Shown piece after piece: positions 35,190-48,772 of a stretch of 64,000 bases of DNA. The DNA comes from Blasia pusilla. Taxonomy: Eukaryota; Marchantiophyta; Marchantiopsida; Blasiales. The stretch is from NCBI GenBank assembly GCA_050084515.1, contig CM114274.1, positions 29,884,001 through 29,948,000 of the forward strand, in the 5' to 3' direction. The number at the start of each line of letters is the position of its first letter. The stretch's first letter is position 1. A program made the position numbers and the translations under genes. The notes below the pieces were generated by a model, which was not told the DNA's origin, did not search any database, and worked only from the letters and a program-made list of their open reading frames with translations.

Positions 35190-38100
35190 GTGCCAGTACC
35201 ACGTAGCTCATTAATGACGGTCAGAACTTTGTGGTTCCTCGTGTTGGTCCATCGCTCGGCGACTCCGCTATCCAGAGCGGAGAGTCGGAGACAAGAGCCA
35301 CAAGACATCGTTTATCGTGCACGGGATTCCAGCGACCGGGTCACTGTGATGAGCGGGACGGCGTTATTTTTATGCTCGTAACCAGGGTCCGGGGAGTTTT
35401 TTCGTGACAACCGGTACATTTCCGGTCTCTACAAACCCGACCGGTAAGTTTCGAAGTTTTCCTCATTCCAGCCGGCTAAACAGATATTAATACAAAGGAC
35501 ACCCTCCCTGAACCCTCGGTTTTTGGCCGGTAAGTGACAACCTGAATCGGAAATTTTCAAATTCTTCCGGCCAGCTCAACACGTAACCCCGGTTCTCCCC
35601 GGACATTGCTCGTAACCATCTCATTCATTCCTACACCTCTTCGCGATCGGGCGTTAAGACTTTTTATTCCGTCTCTGTTCTACGGCCGTGGATCCACACT
35701 ATTTTGTATGCTCGGAAATCCATGCTCCTTCTCCTACCCGAAAGGCTGGCATGTTCGTTGCATATAACTGTGATTCCGAAGTTCATGATAAAATATGCAT
35801 CTCAGATACAATCCAGGTTATGGGTGAACTCCATATCCTAGCTGCCCACCAGAAGTCCGTGACTCAGTGCCCCGTTTTGGATGTAGCATCGGCAGCACAG
35901 GGCGGATTTACGTACATGGGAGTGCAGACCTGTGGAAATGGGACATGACAGACATGGTTTGATGGAGATTTAAGCCTTGGTGGGGCAGGGCGGGTTGTCG
36001 TTCGAAGAAAAGGTGGGGAGGTCGCTCGTGAACTTGTCGGATCAGGTGCCTCATCTTGCGCATCCCAACACTAGATCTTCTGTCTGAGCTTGGTCAGTAT
36101 TCTGGTTTTGAGTGAACTTGTAATGATCTCAACAGAGGTCGGGTTGTTTAGTTTCACCTTGTATTGTTTCCAAGGGTCACGTTACCAAAAATCTCATTAT
36201 TGCGGTGAAACTGACCTGAAAAGGAAGTTAAAGCTGTAGAGGGACTCGAAAACTTTTGCGCAAGCGTAATCGATCTGAGTATGCTGTCTTGCTCAAGTTA
36301 GCGAAGCAGCGTCCGGAATTAATTTTCTGTGCCCCAAGTTCACAGATTATGAATCCAAGAGAAAAGAATGCGGATAAGGAAGGCCGGTCGGTGGTGTCTG
36401 GCTTTAAGATCGAATCAGAACGACTGAGATGACTCTATGCCAGAGGGCGATTCTTCCTCTGCAACCACGCGCATTGTCCCTCCATTGTTACAACTAAACA
36501 AATATGGGCCGTCATGTATCAGGTTCTCGATGAATGTTATTTCGTCCTCGGGATATATCGAGCACGGAGTCTGCTTTGAATACAGGTGAACCTAGAAATT
36601 GGTTAAGTTCATTTCTAGGGTTCCGCAAATTAAATTGAACCTTTCTTCTTTACTCCGGCTCTGGGATTTTCCTTGAGGTTTCCTGTCATTGCTAAGACAT
36701 CTCAAAAGGAAGGAATAAAGAATAATTATTGGTACTGTAGCTTCTATGGCGCCTCGGCGCTTATGTGCAGTCGCCTTCATGTCGCAGTTTCTCTATGAAT
36801 GTTATTTCCTCCTCCAGATTTATCAAGTACGGAGTCTGCGTTAAATACATGTGAACGTAGACATTTGTTGAAGTTCACTTATAGGGTTCCGCAAATTAAA
36901 CTGAGCCTTTCTTCTTTACTTCATCTCTGGGATCTTCCTTCAAGAATCCTGTCATGGCTAGGACTACTCAAAGAAACGAATAAAGAATGATTATTGTCAC
37001 TGCAGCTTCAATCTAGCCTCGGCGCTTATGTGCAGTCGCCTATACAGAAATTCGTGAGGAAGGTTCAAGTTCTGCGCTTGTCAGCTATATCTTGATCATT
37101 AGTTCGGTGAACTACATATTCTAGGAGGCGAGCTTAAAATTTAATATGAACTTGGGGGTTGTGGCGGACCTTGAGCTGAACGCACGTAATATTCAGCTGG
37201 GTCTTGTTCACTTTTCTGAAATGTATTCGCAGGCCTGATAAATTGGCGTCAGCGTTCTGAGTGCTCTCTGGGCTTTCCTGCCTGTGTACACTTTCGCAGA
37301 GCATGTGTAGCGGATGGAGGGTTTCATTCGCATGGCATTGATTGCGCTCGTTGACAATCGCGAGGCGAGTTCGTCTGTTCTGCCCACCTGGTTCCCATGG
37401 CTTCATACATCTTGCTAAGCCTTTGCTATGACATTATTCACCAACAAAAACACTGCTAGCCTAATGAAGAGATCGTCGATTCTATACATGCACTAAAGAA
37501 GGCGAATTGTTCATTAGTGCGGATGTTTTTGGAATTCTCTGATCGTGTAGTACTATCGAAACCGCCTCTCGGATTCGTTCAGCCTTGGTAAAGCAGAACA
37601 TGATATTCTCGACCTCCGACATTTGTTTCCGGATTCCGCTTTTGCCATGTCCTCCCGGTCATTTCACGTGAACATTTGAAGGTAGATCATCAGACAAGCA
37701 TTCGCATAATATGTTTGGAACAGAAGTTGGTGGATTTGTCAGGCAGGCGAATTGGTCACTAGCAGTAGTGTCATATGTTCAGGGATGGGAATTCATGAAG
37801 CCTTTAAAGTTCCGTATGGATGAAGCATGACTGCTCTTATAATATCACAAAATTTCCGCATCTTTGTGAAAGAGCATGGAGTACTGACATCTCAATTACT
37901 CTCCAAGGTTTCATTCATGGCTACCCTGGGTGGAATTGAAAGCGTAATTCATTCACTCGTACATCCATCCGTCGATTATTCCCAACCGGAGGGGTCGCCC
38001 GACATCTGAAGAATCTTATCAGGGAGGAAGTGATATGATGCATGAACAAGAGAAGGAAAGTGAAAGGTGAAGGAAACCGGAGGCTAAGAGACGGACAACG

Positions 38101-41100
38101 GAAGGATCTCATTTATAGGCGAGAAAGTGAGATGCTGAAGCATACGATAAATAAGCATAACGAAGTGGAAGGTTCTTGGAGATATCACGCAAGAAATTAT
38201 ACAGCACTCCATAATTCCCCACAGGAGGCCAAGAGGTGGACGGCCGAAAGCGGAACCCTTTCATTAACGTTAAAGATAAAGTGAAATTCTGAAGGATATG
38301 ATGAACAAGGAATGCGAAGTGGAGGGGCAAGGGTAGCAGAATACAGTAGAGGCGTGGATAAAAGTAAACATCAATCAATTATATCCGACCGGAGGTAAAA
38401 AGATAGCGAGAACAGGAAGGATAGGATAGGGAAGGGAAGGGAAGGGATCGTTGGGAAAGGTGTGGAAGGGAACGAAATTGGGGTGAAGTGGGAGGAAACC
38501 AGTTCAAGGTCGAGTTACGACATTGGGACGTTTAGAGGAGTGTCTTACCGACAACCATTTATACAACAAACTCAGGTCCTGCACTTTAGCCGCTTGTTCA
38601 CGGAGTGCTTATTCAATCGAACATCATCACCGGAAGAACAACGGAATGATTGCCTGTAATTCAGAAAGTATGACTTGGAACCAATTGAGTAAGTCTGACT
38701 GTGTTGGAATGCAGCTAGGTTCCGGCAGAACAGAAACTTAATCGGTCACTCGAGCCAGAAGGCTTATTGCCCGTGGATAGCATGTGGGTCCGAAACCATG
38801 AGTGAAAAAGTAAATGGATTGTGGAGCCTGAACTATGACGACTCCTCACTTCTGAGAGACGCACATCAAAATCTGAGCAGGTTCACCATTTTCTGATCAA
38901 TCCTAGTACTATAAAGTCCTTTGTCATACAAACGTTTCAACACATATCCCTCCCTGACTGCACATTAGGCACATGAATGAGTGGAATGACGTAGAACTAT
39001 GTAACATTAAGGTCCGGAAGTTTAGTACGTCTCGATCACAATGAATCCTCTTCTCCGACTGAAGATTTTCCAATTTCCTCAAGCTTTCTTGATTTCGTGG
39101 ATTGAGATTACACGAGCCTGAGGTTGCCAATTCTGTGAATCGAGAATCAGGTGATTGCCGTAGCATTGTTCTCAGATTGAAATATTCTCTGCATAATTTA
39201 GGGGAGAATATTCTCCGGGGTCCGGCACAGACCAGATAATGTTATATGGCTTACATGGTGGTCTTTTCAAGAGGATCAGAGACCACCAACGGCATATCAG
39301 ACAACACCATCGGCAAACTAAGTGGTGGACTCTTCCTGTTTAAGAAAGAATGAGATAATAGCAGGGTACTCAGGTTTCTTAGTTTGAGTTTTTGGATTAG
39401 TGAATTCTTGTGTGTGGTACCAGAGCAATACCACACACGGATTTTCTGCAGATCAATCCTGGCACGGATATGGTCCACAGACTACAGCGCATTTAAACAG
39501 CTTGACCATCGGAGGAAGTGTGCATTTACCCCAAGCTGCAACCCACAAGAGGGAGGACGGGCCATCAAGCATCAAGGGTCTGTGTTACCGATTCTAGATA
39601 TTGTTATTTACGGAGATTACAAAACTTAATTGCATTTCCACTCAGGTGGGGAACGGTAACTGATGTCCATTGGCGTGACTGCTTGATTTGCAGCCTTGTC
39701 ACACCGGATATCACGGCTGGAAAGTTCGTTGAGTGAACACGAACTTGAGTTGGGTAGTGTGCAGGCTTTGAAGCCTAGTACGTAGTAGGAGTTACTCATT
39801 GAAGCATGTTTGTGATGGGAATCAGGGGACGCCGGAAGGGCATAATTTTCTTGGACGATCCGAGATAACCCCTGGAAAGTAGGTTGAGTGAATGCACGCA
39901 CAGTTGGGTTGGAGGGTGCAGGCAGAGCGCGCTGGGCTCTGAATCCTCACTTCGATAAACGCGACCCATTAAATATGATCGCGATGATATGGGATGCGAG
40001 GCCGACTTGGTAGAATCTGCTAAGCCTTGTTTACGAGGTCGACTTCACAAAACCTACAACTTTTCTGGTTGCTGAAAAGGGGAAAGCTCGGTTGCAGTGA
40101 CCGAGAGCTGCACGATCTCGAAGGCTCAGACGACTCATTGCATATGCAATGCACTAGATCCAGACTTGGAATTGGAGCGACCGGGTAGTTTTATCGCAGA
40201 TGAAGATATCCATCTGTGTCAAGTCTAATCCGGGACCGTGTGTAGGCTCTTCGAGTCGAGGTTGATGGTCATGATGGGTCCGCTCCGACACTTGCTGAAA
40301 TTTAAGGCTCCCCGGTTGAATCTCACTTTGCGGGGGTTGGCTGTCACAAAAATTTGCACTGAATAGAGACGTGGGATGCCGTTCGACGGTGGATTCATGT
40401 GGGTTGCCGGAGAATACAATTCGTGTTGTTGATTGTGGCTTGCCTCAACTCTGTATACACAGGTTTCTCCCATCCCGATATCCCTTCCCCTCCCCCAAAT
40501 TTCAAGTCAGTCAAGTCAGGTAATAATTGTCTCGAATGTATTTCAAGTCAGAGAAAGTCGAATCATAATAAACGAGTGGTGATCTCTCCATTCGCTCTCT
40601 TGGTGTGTTGTGCTCGTCGTGGTGTAGTAATGAAGCGCAGCAGCCGAGGGCACACCAGACGGTAAAAGCGCTTTTGAACTTCTGGACGAGAAGATGGATA
40701 GAGATCTGTTTGTCACGCTAGATCTTGCTGTTGCATGATTTAGTTGCCAACCAGCTTTTCTTTCTTTTCCTCCTCGGGAACGACGGCCTCGTGAAAACAA
40801 TGAGTGCTATCTGCACAAATGGACAGGAATCTCGTTTAAATACATCATGACCATCGCCGCAGTCGGCAACTTGTTGTACTTCCGAGGGGCAATGGGGCAA
40901 GGTGTAGATGGTAATGGAAAGTGCTTATCTGCTGTGCTGGTGATTTTGAGAGTCGAGAGCCGTCAAGGGGCTCCCATCTGCGACACCGCCTGCAGCAAGA
41001 GAAGCATTGGGATTGCCCACTCATGAGTCACGACCCTTGCTTTGATTGATTCAACTTCTTTTATGGGGGGCGCTGCAGATCCTACCTATCATCCCAAAAG

Positions 41101-43480
41101 AACAGCCTTAATGAGCCCGGACATTTAACTCCTCAGGGATGGAGGCAGTAGAATTGAGTTTTCCTCTACGGATTGAGGCACGGTAAGGAGGATAGATGTG
41201 ACCAATCTGACAGACCTTATGAGATTCAGGACAACAATTAGACTTTCTTTCCTTCCAAAGCTGGCACAAGATCTATTGGCTTGCGCTTCACTTCATGGGT
41301 TCATTCATCACATTTTTTGAATTAGTTCTACGAATAGATCGGAGATAGCACCGGGAGAGCATCGATGCACGCTTTAATCATCTGATGGCTTTAATGTGCT
41401 CCCAAAATCATGTGGTCTGCCTGCCACCGCCTTGCTCTGGGCTCAGGAGTTAAGAGAGCATTGACTTCTTCGTGCACCTGACCTTCTTACCCACTATGTC
41501 TGGACGCATTTTGTGCTGCAACTTATATGGGGATTGTGGGGTGCTAGCCAGCTTCCACAAACACGCGCGCGCCCTATCTCCTAGGCCACCGACCATCAGA
41601 GAAATTTACGGAGATGCATCAACTCTTTTATTGGTCGTTCTTCGTCAACTACGGATCTCGAGAATGCGCTTACGCCGAGATCGATAGGAACTGCACAACG
41701 TCAAATTTAGTTCAAACTTCCAGTTCACGTAAGAGTTGCAGATATTTCAGATTTAGAGGCATTCTGTTTTGGAATGAGCGGTAGCGATTGAAACCTCCGG
41801 CTTAGAAGCTTGCCACGACTTGTTTGTAAGCGTACCAGATTTGGATGTGATCTATATTTGCTGGATCTCGTTTGCACGAGCTCTGCTGAAAACATTCTAG
41901 CCATAGACTCGGTCATAGTTTTGGAGGGTTTTTAGAATTGTATTTAGTGAAGTTGGTTTCATTCGCTAATTTCTTCAACTGTTGAACCTCACCCAAAGAA
42001 TACATTCAGAGACCGCAGAAGGTTCACCTTCTTTCTTACTAGCCCGTGGTGAACGTGTCATTGCTAGCCTATCTTAGTGCCCCTGTTACCTTTTATGTCG
42101 TATGTCTTTGCTCCCGTTGACCATGCGATGTTTGCTTCGGTGGACCTTTGTTGATTGAAGCTTAGTGGAGGGAAACTTCAGCGATGCGCAAGGGGCTTAC
42201 CTCAGCTTAAAAGCTCAGAGAGATTCTTTGACTTCCTTCTTAAACCCTAAGGCGCTAATCCTAGGATCTGGATGGGTTTTTACGGAAAGTCTGGAGTTCA
42301 GATTCACACGCGTTGGCTGCAGGTTGGAACGTTCGGAGATCCATGCGTTCTTCCTTCAACTTAAGTGTATTCTTAACCCCTAAATCAGGAGGTCTTCTGT
42401 CCCTGCCTACTGCTAGATTCCGGGGCTGGAACACACTTCTCAACTGAACTTCGCGCCAGCTTCGAGGAGGAGGAGAGACAGACACTGAAAGTCTCTCTGA
42501 GCCTCAGCCCTCTGACTCGTTCATTGAAAAAGGCGGTCAGTGCTTTAATCCTTTTCAAGCTCGTTGTCTTCGTCTGTTCGCAGGCAGACAGACACAGACG
42601 AGTGAGCTTCAATTTAGACCTTCAGACAGCGAGTCACTAATTTTAAGTCCTCCGGCGCTAATTCCCTGCCTGATGAATATCGAAAATGGTTCTGCCATAT
42701 GATAATCGCCGCTTAACCAGTGCTGGATTTGGTGCGGAATGCAACTTCTCAATGTTATCCATGCGCATACACAAGAGGAAGCTCCATCGGGCTCTCAAAA
42801 GTTGAAACCCCATTCCTGTGGAAAGCTTTGGAACTTGAATACAAAAGTTGATTCTACGAAGCTCCGCAAGTAGTCTCAGGTGGATTTTCTTGTAGCCTGT
42901 TTCGGAAATTTTAGAGCCGAGCCGTTTCTTGCAAGCTTCCGCGAATGCTCAGAGACGAGCCATGTGGATTGTGGACGGAATGCTGGTGAATTCCACACTT
43001 TGGAGATTTAGTGGAGTAGTTAAGACGGCCGTCAGTCGGCTAGAAGCAAGCACTCATCATTGGAAACTACCGATCACCATCATGCTTGCATAGTGTCGTC
43101 TTCCATTTATGAGTGTGAGCAGCGTGCTGAATTATTACGAAAATCCAATCCTTCACAACTCGATTAGATTCACTGTGAAGAATTCTGTTTTCAAGTACAC
43201 CTTTCCTTCAGAAGATGTGTACATTCCTTGCCTAAATTGGCAAAAAGAAGGCGAAATTCTTTCAGAATGAAATAATGAGAACAACATCATTTCTTACGGA
43301 AGCCTTTAAATACTTCCCTCTTCTTCTCTCTACCCCCTGTGGTCCGCGCTGAGTGGTTGCTATGCTACGTTGTTCTTCCAGCATAAACATAACCATGGGA
43401 ACTTGAAAATTCTCCAACCAAAAGTTACAAATGCCATCCAATTTTGGAAAGTTTATAAATGGACGGAGTATATGTGATCC
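35190..43480. other. 8-kb balanced-composition region without recognisable transposon or protein
   Basis: Base composition is near even, homopolymers are rare, and open frames are short. It contains promoter-like GC-rich sequence with repeated CCGG(T/C) motifs (35,390-35,600), a small ORF of 86 codons at 35,688-35,948, a 265-bp tandem duplication (36,526-37,040), purine-rich stretches (38,040-38,480) and a telobox AAACCCTAA at 42,242. I see no domain in any frame. It may be old single-copy DNA, an untranslated/noncoding transcript or intron sequence. Confidence 0.45.
36526..37040. repeat. Tandem duplication, unit 265 bp
   Basis: Unit 1 36,526-36,790 and unit 2 36,791-37,040 share TGAATGTTATTTC, GGAGTCTGC, AGGGTTCCGCAAATTAAA, CCTTTCTTCTTTAC, and CCTCGGCGCTTATGTGCAGTCGCC. 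Divergence of roughly 20% suggests that it is not recent. Confidence 0.85.
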
Positions 43481-43496
43481 CTGGGGGTTTTCTTAC

Positions 43497-43504
43497 TATA
43501 TAAG
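43497..43504 (+). promoter_or_regulatory. TATA box upstream of a foldback
   Basis: TATATAAG within CTTACTATATAAGGGCTC. It lies about 225 bp upstream of the foldback at 43,722, a spacing compatible with a Pol II small-RNA precursor gene. No start site evidence is available from sequence. Confidence 0.4.
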
Positions 43505-43721
43505 GGCTCTACGAGCACTTAAACTCCATCTATGTGCCGCATTTAAATTACGCCACTCGAGCATAGCAATCCGGTCTGACTGATGTGGTGGGGAGGGATC
43601 ATTTCATTGTTTTCCCTTTTCTGATAAATGTTTCATCGTCATTTTATTTTACCATAATGTATGGTAAATCACCTCCGATTAAAATGGCGAGTAGGTAACC
43701 TACTTCGGAAGCCCTAAACGG

Positions 43722-43813
43722 TGGTACCTTCGAAACATATGTGGAGTTCTCATCATCTCATACTCGAGAGATGACCTTTCGATGAGAACTCCACATATGT
43801 TTCGAAGGTACCA
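43722..43813. ncRNA. Perfect 33-bp foldback, candidate small-RNA precursor
   Basis: 43,722-43,754 (TGGTACCTTCGAAACATATG...) is exactly complementary to 43,781-43,813, with a 26-bp loop that itself can pair CATCTC with GAGATG. Transcription would give a 33-bp perfect hairpin, long enough for a 21-24-nt duplex. Perfect pairing is unusual for old plant miRNAs and fits a young MIR-like locus, an siRNA-producing inverted repeat or a small MITE. I do not recognise the arm sequence as a known miRNA. I cannot decide the strand. Confidence 0.5.
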
Positions 43814-46800
43814 TGACTTGACTCATGTGGGACACACCGGCATACATACTAACCGTCAAGATTTACTAGTTGAAGGAACTCCGAAGGTAATCTATACTAA
43901 AAATCTCCGTTTTTTCGTTGTTGAATTTCAGTATTCCTAAGTGTCAAAAAGAATTCATGTTAGTTTCTTCCATCGTAATGTGGGTGACAATTTTTTGTTT
44001 GTGCATCCATGACCAATTCAAATGATCTTTTATTTCACATAGAACTAAATGCACTCAAAGCTCCTGGTGGCCCAAAAAGTAGTTCCAAGGAGACAAATCT
44101 TCTACAAACCTTTGCCTCCTGTGCGGGCTTTCTTGCTACCAAAGCCGCTAGAACTACTCGTACCTAGACTTTTGGCATCATTTGTCCCTTATTATCTCTT
44201 GTGACATAGTTTAGAGCAGAGTGGAAGCTAAATAGAGTATTGGTCTTCTGTGTGGCTATACGGTGAACATTCATCTCGGTATCTCTGTCCTTAGGTAGAA
44301 GGATGATGCCACGCTATCGTGATCTAACTAACAATTTGCTCTTACGGGAAACCTGCTCAAACATGGTTGCTCATGATCTTCAAATTAAAGTCTCATGAAA
44401 AATGTCATGGGTGGGAGGCAAATCCCATGCTACTATGGCAAATCTCCAACAATCTTCCCCACACATCGCCCACCTCATCTTCTACCTCTCCCATGCACTC
44501 CTCACATATCTCCCGCTGTAAAACCCATTCTTCTAAGTTTGCATGTAGATAAAGTTTGAGTGCGTATATTCATATATATATTATATAAAAAAATAGTGGG
44601 AAGTTTCCCACATCCAAGCCCCAAATGTCCCTTTATGTTTTCCTTGTGCTCTTCCTCTTCTTCTTTCGCCTCCTTACTTATCAAACCAAAATTCTAAAAG
44701 AAATCTTATGGACAGCATGTGTTCACTTTCAAGCATGCTAAAATAAGTCACTTCAGTTTAAGTTTCAAATTAATTTGAGTAAGATTCTCTCATAGAGGCT
44801 TTTAAAATAACTAGAGAAATAATTTTAGTTAATATTATCAAATTAACTATGTAATTTTTCATTTAAAAACTTTTAGATGATAGTTTAATCATGAAAAAAT
44901 TTATGTGTTAATTAAAATTATTTTAAAATTTATCTCAAATAAAAAATAAAATTTTATTTTGCAGTCTATTTTATTTTATTTTGAAAATTTTATTTTTTTG
45001 CATCAAGGAAGAAATAAATAATTTAAAATTATAAAAAATGGTAGTTAAGGAAGATGAAACTTTCTAGTAAGGTACTTTGTCTTCTTTTTATGCTAAAAAT
45101 TATAAAATGAAACTTTTTTAATTTTAAAATTTTACTTTTGAACCTATGTTTATTATTTTTACTCACCACTTACTAGACACTACATATTATAAATAATTTG
45201 TATGAGATGTAAGGTTGAATGTTCATTACGAGTGAAAGACATAAAGGGGTAACACTTTTCTATTTATTTAAAAAAATTCCAAGCTTCTTTGAGAGCGAAG
45301 TTTAAATTATGTTTTGGAACATAGATTTGATCAAAATGAGTGACATTATTTTCTCAATTGAGAGATGATACTTAAAAAGGAAAAGATATTATGTTTTCTC
45401 CTAAAGTAATTAGGGGAAAAACTCTGTTCTTTTTTTCAAAAAGTGAAGTAAGAGTTTCATCAACATTAATATTTAAGTGGGAATAAATCCTTACTATTTT
45501 TGGGTTGAATTTTTGGATATTCAACTTTGCAAATTTTAATTCAACATACAACCAATGGATTCATGTTATCATTCTTTGTGTGTTGGATCTTCTTTTTTTT
45601 TAATCCATTTGATGATTATGATCCATTGCATTAATTTTTATCAAAAATTTACACACTTCAAGATCAAGGGAAACTATGTACATTACGGATTTTGAAAATA
45701 ATTATTTTTCTTGACACAATACAAAACAAATAAATTTCAATTATCAAATATTGGTGGATGATCAAGTTGTCTGAGGAAATACACTTGACTTGATGGATTA
45801 TGTGGCCTATAAAGGAGAGGGAACTACCATTCCAATAGCAATTGTCTATCCTTGCTCTTCTTCCACTTGTTACACAAGAAATTCTATCCCTTTTCAATAA
45901 ATTGATTATAGAAGGGCTCAATCGACTTCAAGAGCTTATCTCCAAGAATTAGGTCAAATCTATCTTTCTAGCATTTTCTTTAAGGAATCCTCATATACTC
46001 ATTGATCTTATCTATCTTAATATGTAGGTACATGAATAAGAGCTTGGTTTATTGCAAATCCTTTTATTCTTCTATTTCATTTGCCACGAAGTATAGTCTC
46101 AATACTTCTATGATTGCGTTTTAGACTTCCTCATCCTTCTCTTATATGCGTGCCTAATTATGTATGTGGAAAGCCCATTGAAGCAAAGAGTATATACATT
46201 CTCCAATATGCATATGGTGGAGAGCAAACAATAAGTTAATAACCCATGATGTAATTAGCGAGAAAATAACAATAGTGGCTTATACTTCATGTTTTGTCTA
46301 TTGGATGATGTGATGGTTGTTGATCCAACACGTTCTCACTTGGTGTATTAGATAGCTCATACTAAAAGTTCCACAGTCTTTATAAAAAAAAATCAAAGAA
46401 TTAAGTTATGTGGTGAGACATACAACTGATGGACTTATTGTGACAATATAAGTTTTTAGGTACCTACGTATATCTTTTGATACTTTCCTGAAAATATGTG
46501 CTCACTATTCCTTTAAGAATCATCCACTCCCCCCTTCTCATACTTCTTTTCTCTCCGATGCCGTTATTTATTTTCAGCAATGCATACTCGTAACATATAA
46601 CGTGCACACGTATTGGCGTTGATACATCAGGACAAAATATTTAACAACCTTTCATCTCGTCGCATATTCACACTTGACCAACCGTTAATATTCATGTAAA
46701 AGAATTTCAAAGTATTGACCATGCAGCTTGTTGAATTAAATTTTTTGATAATTTTTTTCTTTTTCTTTTTCATTTTTATCTCCTTCCTTTCTTTGATTAT

Positions 46801-48050
46801 CGTTATTTCTCTCCGTCTACTTTGAAGTTTTCTTTTGTAAGAAAATGTATTTTTTATGGCTCACGGGCAGCCTACTCGTTATGAAATAAACTAAGCGTTG
46901 GACTATTCGCCAACAAACTCCGGTCTCTTAACCAATGGTGCACTTCTTTATGAAAACACGCTTAGACAATACTTTGATACGCGTCTTCCTTTATTTATGA
47001 AGTAAAGGCAAGGCCGTAATATATCAAAAATTCTACTTTAACACGATTCAGTTTTGAAAAGCTGAGGTTTATGAGATTGGGTACGTCTCCTTCCGAGATG
47101 ATTCGTTTGTCATTTTTCTAGCATCCAAATGAGTCCTTCCATGAAGTCGGACGCATATTTGGGCCCCTTCATATCGTAGGTTAATGATGGCCTTTGGGGA
47201 ATTGCCACTAAGCTTGTTTAAAAGCAAGTATGCAAGTCCCAAGACGTGTCCCCACTATGAAAAACACTCGAGGACCCTATAAAGCCCACGGAATAGTAAT
47301 CATTCTCATGAATCTAACGGAAAAGAATACGAGAAATGCTCTAGTAAAAGGCAAAAGGGTTACGTAGAAATGATTACGGTAGGGAGCTGTGTCCGTGACC
47401 TCCCGAACGGATCACGAGATTGCGTTCGATCTCACGGTAGATCGGAGTGGCATTGAAGTGCATTGAACAGACCGAAACTGATGGCTTCTCGGACAAAGCG
47501 CGAGAGATGGTGGTGAGTCCACGAAGTGATTCGATTTGTTTTGTTCGGTAGAGGATCAGAAGGTGGGTGCATCTTGGTACTTGTAGTCATCAACGACTCA
47601 TCATCACGGGCGGATTAAACTCGCTCTATCCTGTGTGGAAAGTACAATTCGGCACGGGTTTTCTTTTGGAGATTCTGAGAATTATTGTTTCGTGTGGGTG
47701 AGAATGTACACGATGGGAATGCAAAACATGGTCATCGGCGAATGTTTATGTGGAATGCCCCCCTTCTTCCTTTTCTGGTCTTGTTGTGGCCTTCAGGTTT
47801 TGACTCTTTTGTATTTCCCATGGGTTTTCCATCACACTTTTTATCCAAGTGCATCATACATTTACGTGGAATCATCGCGGACAGGGTTTTCAATTTCTGT
47901 ATGTGCCTCGAGTGTTAGAAGTCGGGTGTTAGGGCATATTATTCACATGTAATGACTTATCAAAACCTCTTATTTGGATTAAAAAAATGCAAGAATAGTT
48001 CAAAATACCCAAGTGTCGAGAGGAGAAGAGCTTGCAAAATGACCTCGCGT
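43814..48050. other. AT-rich noncoding DNA
   Basis: Strongly AT-rich from 44,700 to 46,850. 47,000-47,950 is closer to balanced and holds a 105-codon open frame (47,635-47,952) rich in Phe/Trp/Cys, without recognised similarity. No transposon protein blocks are visible. Confidence 0.45.
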
Positions 48051-48054
48051 TTAT

Positions 48055-48720
48055 TCATCCTCGGGCTAAGCTAATCCGAGGACGAGGCGGGGCTGCCCGA
48101 GCTGGCCTGGAGTCGCGATCGGAAATCACGTAGGCAGGTTGGCGGGATTGGAAGCTGCAGGGCGGCGGGAGGCTATGTGAGCGAGTTCGAGCAGAGCGGG
48201 TCAAGGTTTGCATGCGCAAATAGTTGAGGGGGGAGTAGAGGGAGGCGGAGCTACGCTCGAGCTGTAGGTGCAGAGTAGAGCGGCGAGGCAAGAGCAACGC
48301 TCAAGCCGTTGGGCAAGGTGCAGCGGGTGCAAAGGGAGGCGCGAGCACGCGCAAAGCCTGCGTTCGAGCGCTCAAGCTCAAGTGCGAGTTGCAGGGTGAG
48401 CAGGCGGGAGCGGAGGGAGGCAAGGAGCACGGGTGCTCAAGCTCGAGTTGCAAACCTCAGGCTGAGATTTGCACCCTTGCAGAGCGTTGAGGTGGTTGCG
48501 GAGGGAGGCGAGAGCAGGCGCGGAGTCTGTGTTTGAGCGCTTAAGCTCAAGTGCGAGCTACATGGCAAGTAGGCGGGAGCTGACTGAGGCACGAGCAGCC
48601 GCAGAGCCTCAAGCTTGAGCTGGAGTTGTAGGGCGAGCTGTGGGCGGAAGCGTTGACGATGGCATGATGAAGCGTGGAGCCTGCATTCAAGCACTCAAGC
48701 TCGAGTGTGCAAATATGGCT
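48055..48720. repeat. GC-rich diverged short tandem repeats
   Basis: The motif GAGCGCTCAAGCTCAAGTGCGAGTTGCAGGGTGAGCAGGCGGGAGCGGAGGGAGGC recurs in diverged form around 48,355, 48,430, 48,535, 48,600 and 48,690, with spacing of about 70-110 bp. Composition is strikingly GC-rich against the AT-rich left flank. Open frames here are low-complexity Arg/Ala/Glu and not credible genes. Confidence 0.6.
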
Positions 48721-48772
48721 GGCCTCCGTAGAGGAAGAAATGGGGGAGTATGGAAAAAGAAGGAAAGTAAGG

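Noticed and set aside
35688-35948. 86-codon open frame behind CCGG-rich sequence as a host gene
   Set aside because: Possible exon, but no similarity and no adjoining exon could be seen; kept only in the region description.
44040-44100. ELNALKAPGGP phrase resembling the LINE RT block (KAPGPDGF)
   Set aside because: Only a few residues; no other RT motif in 2 kb on either side.
47635-47952. 105-codon open frame
   Set aside because: No domain, no splice partners, and a second frame overlaps it; likely chance.
48309-48536. Arg/Ala-rich frames in GC-rich repeat
   Set aside because: Low complexity from repeats; both strands are open.
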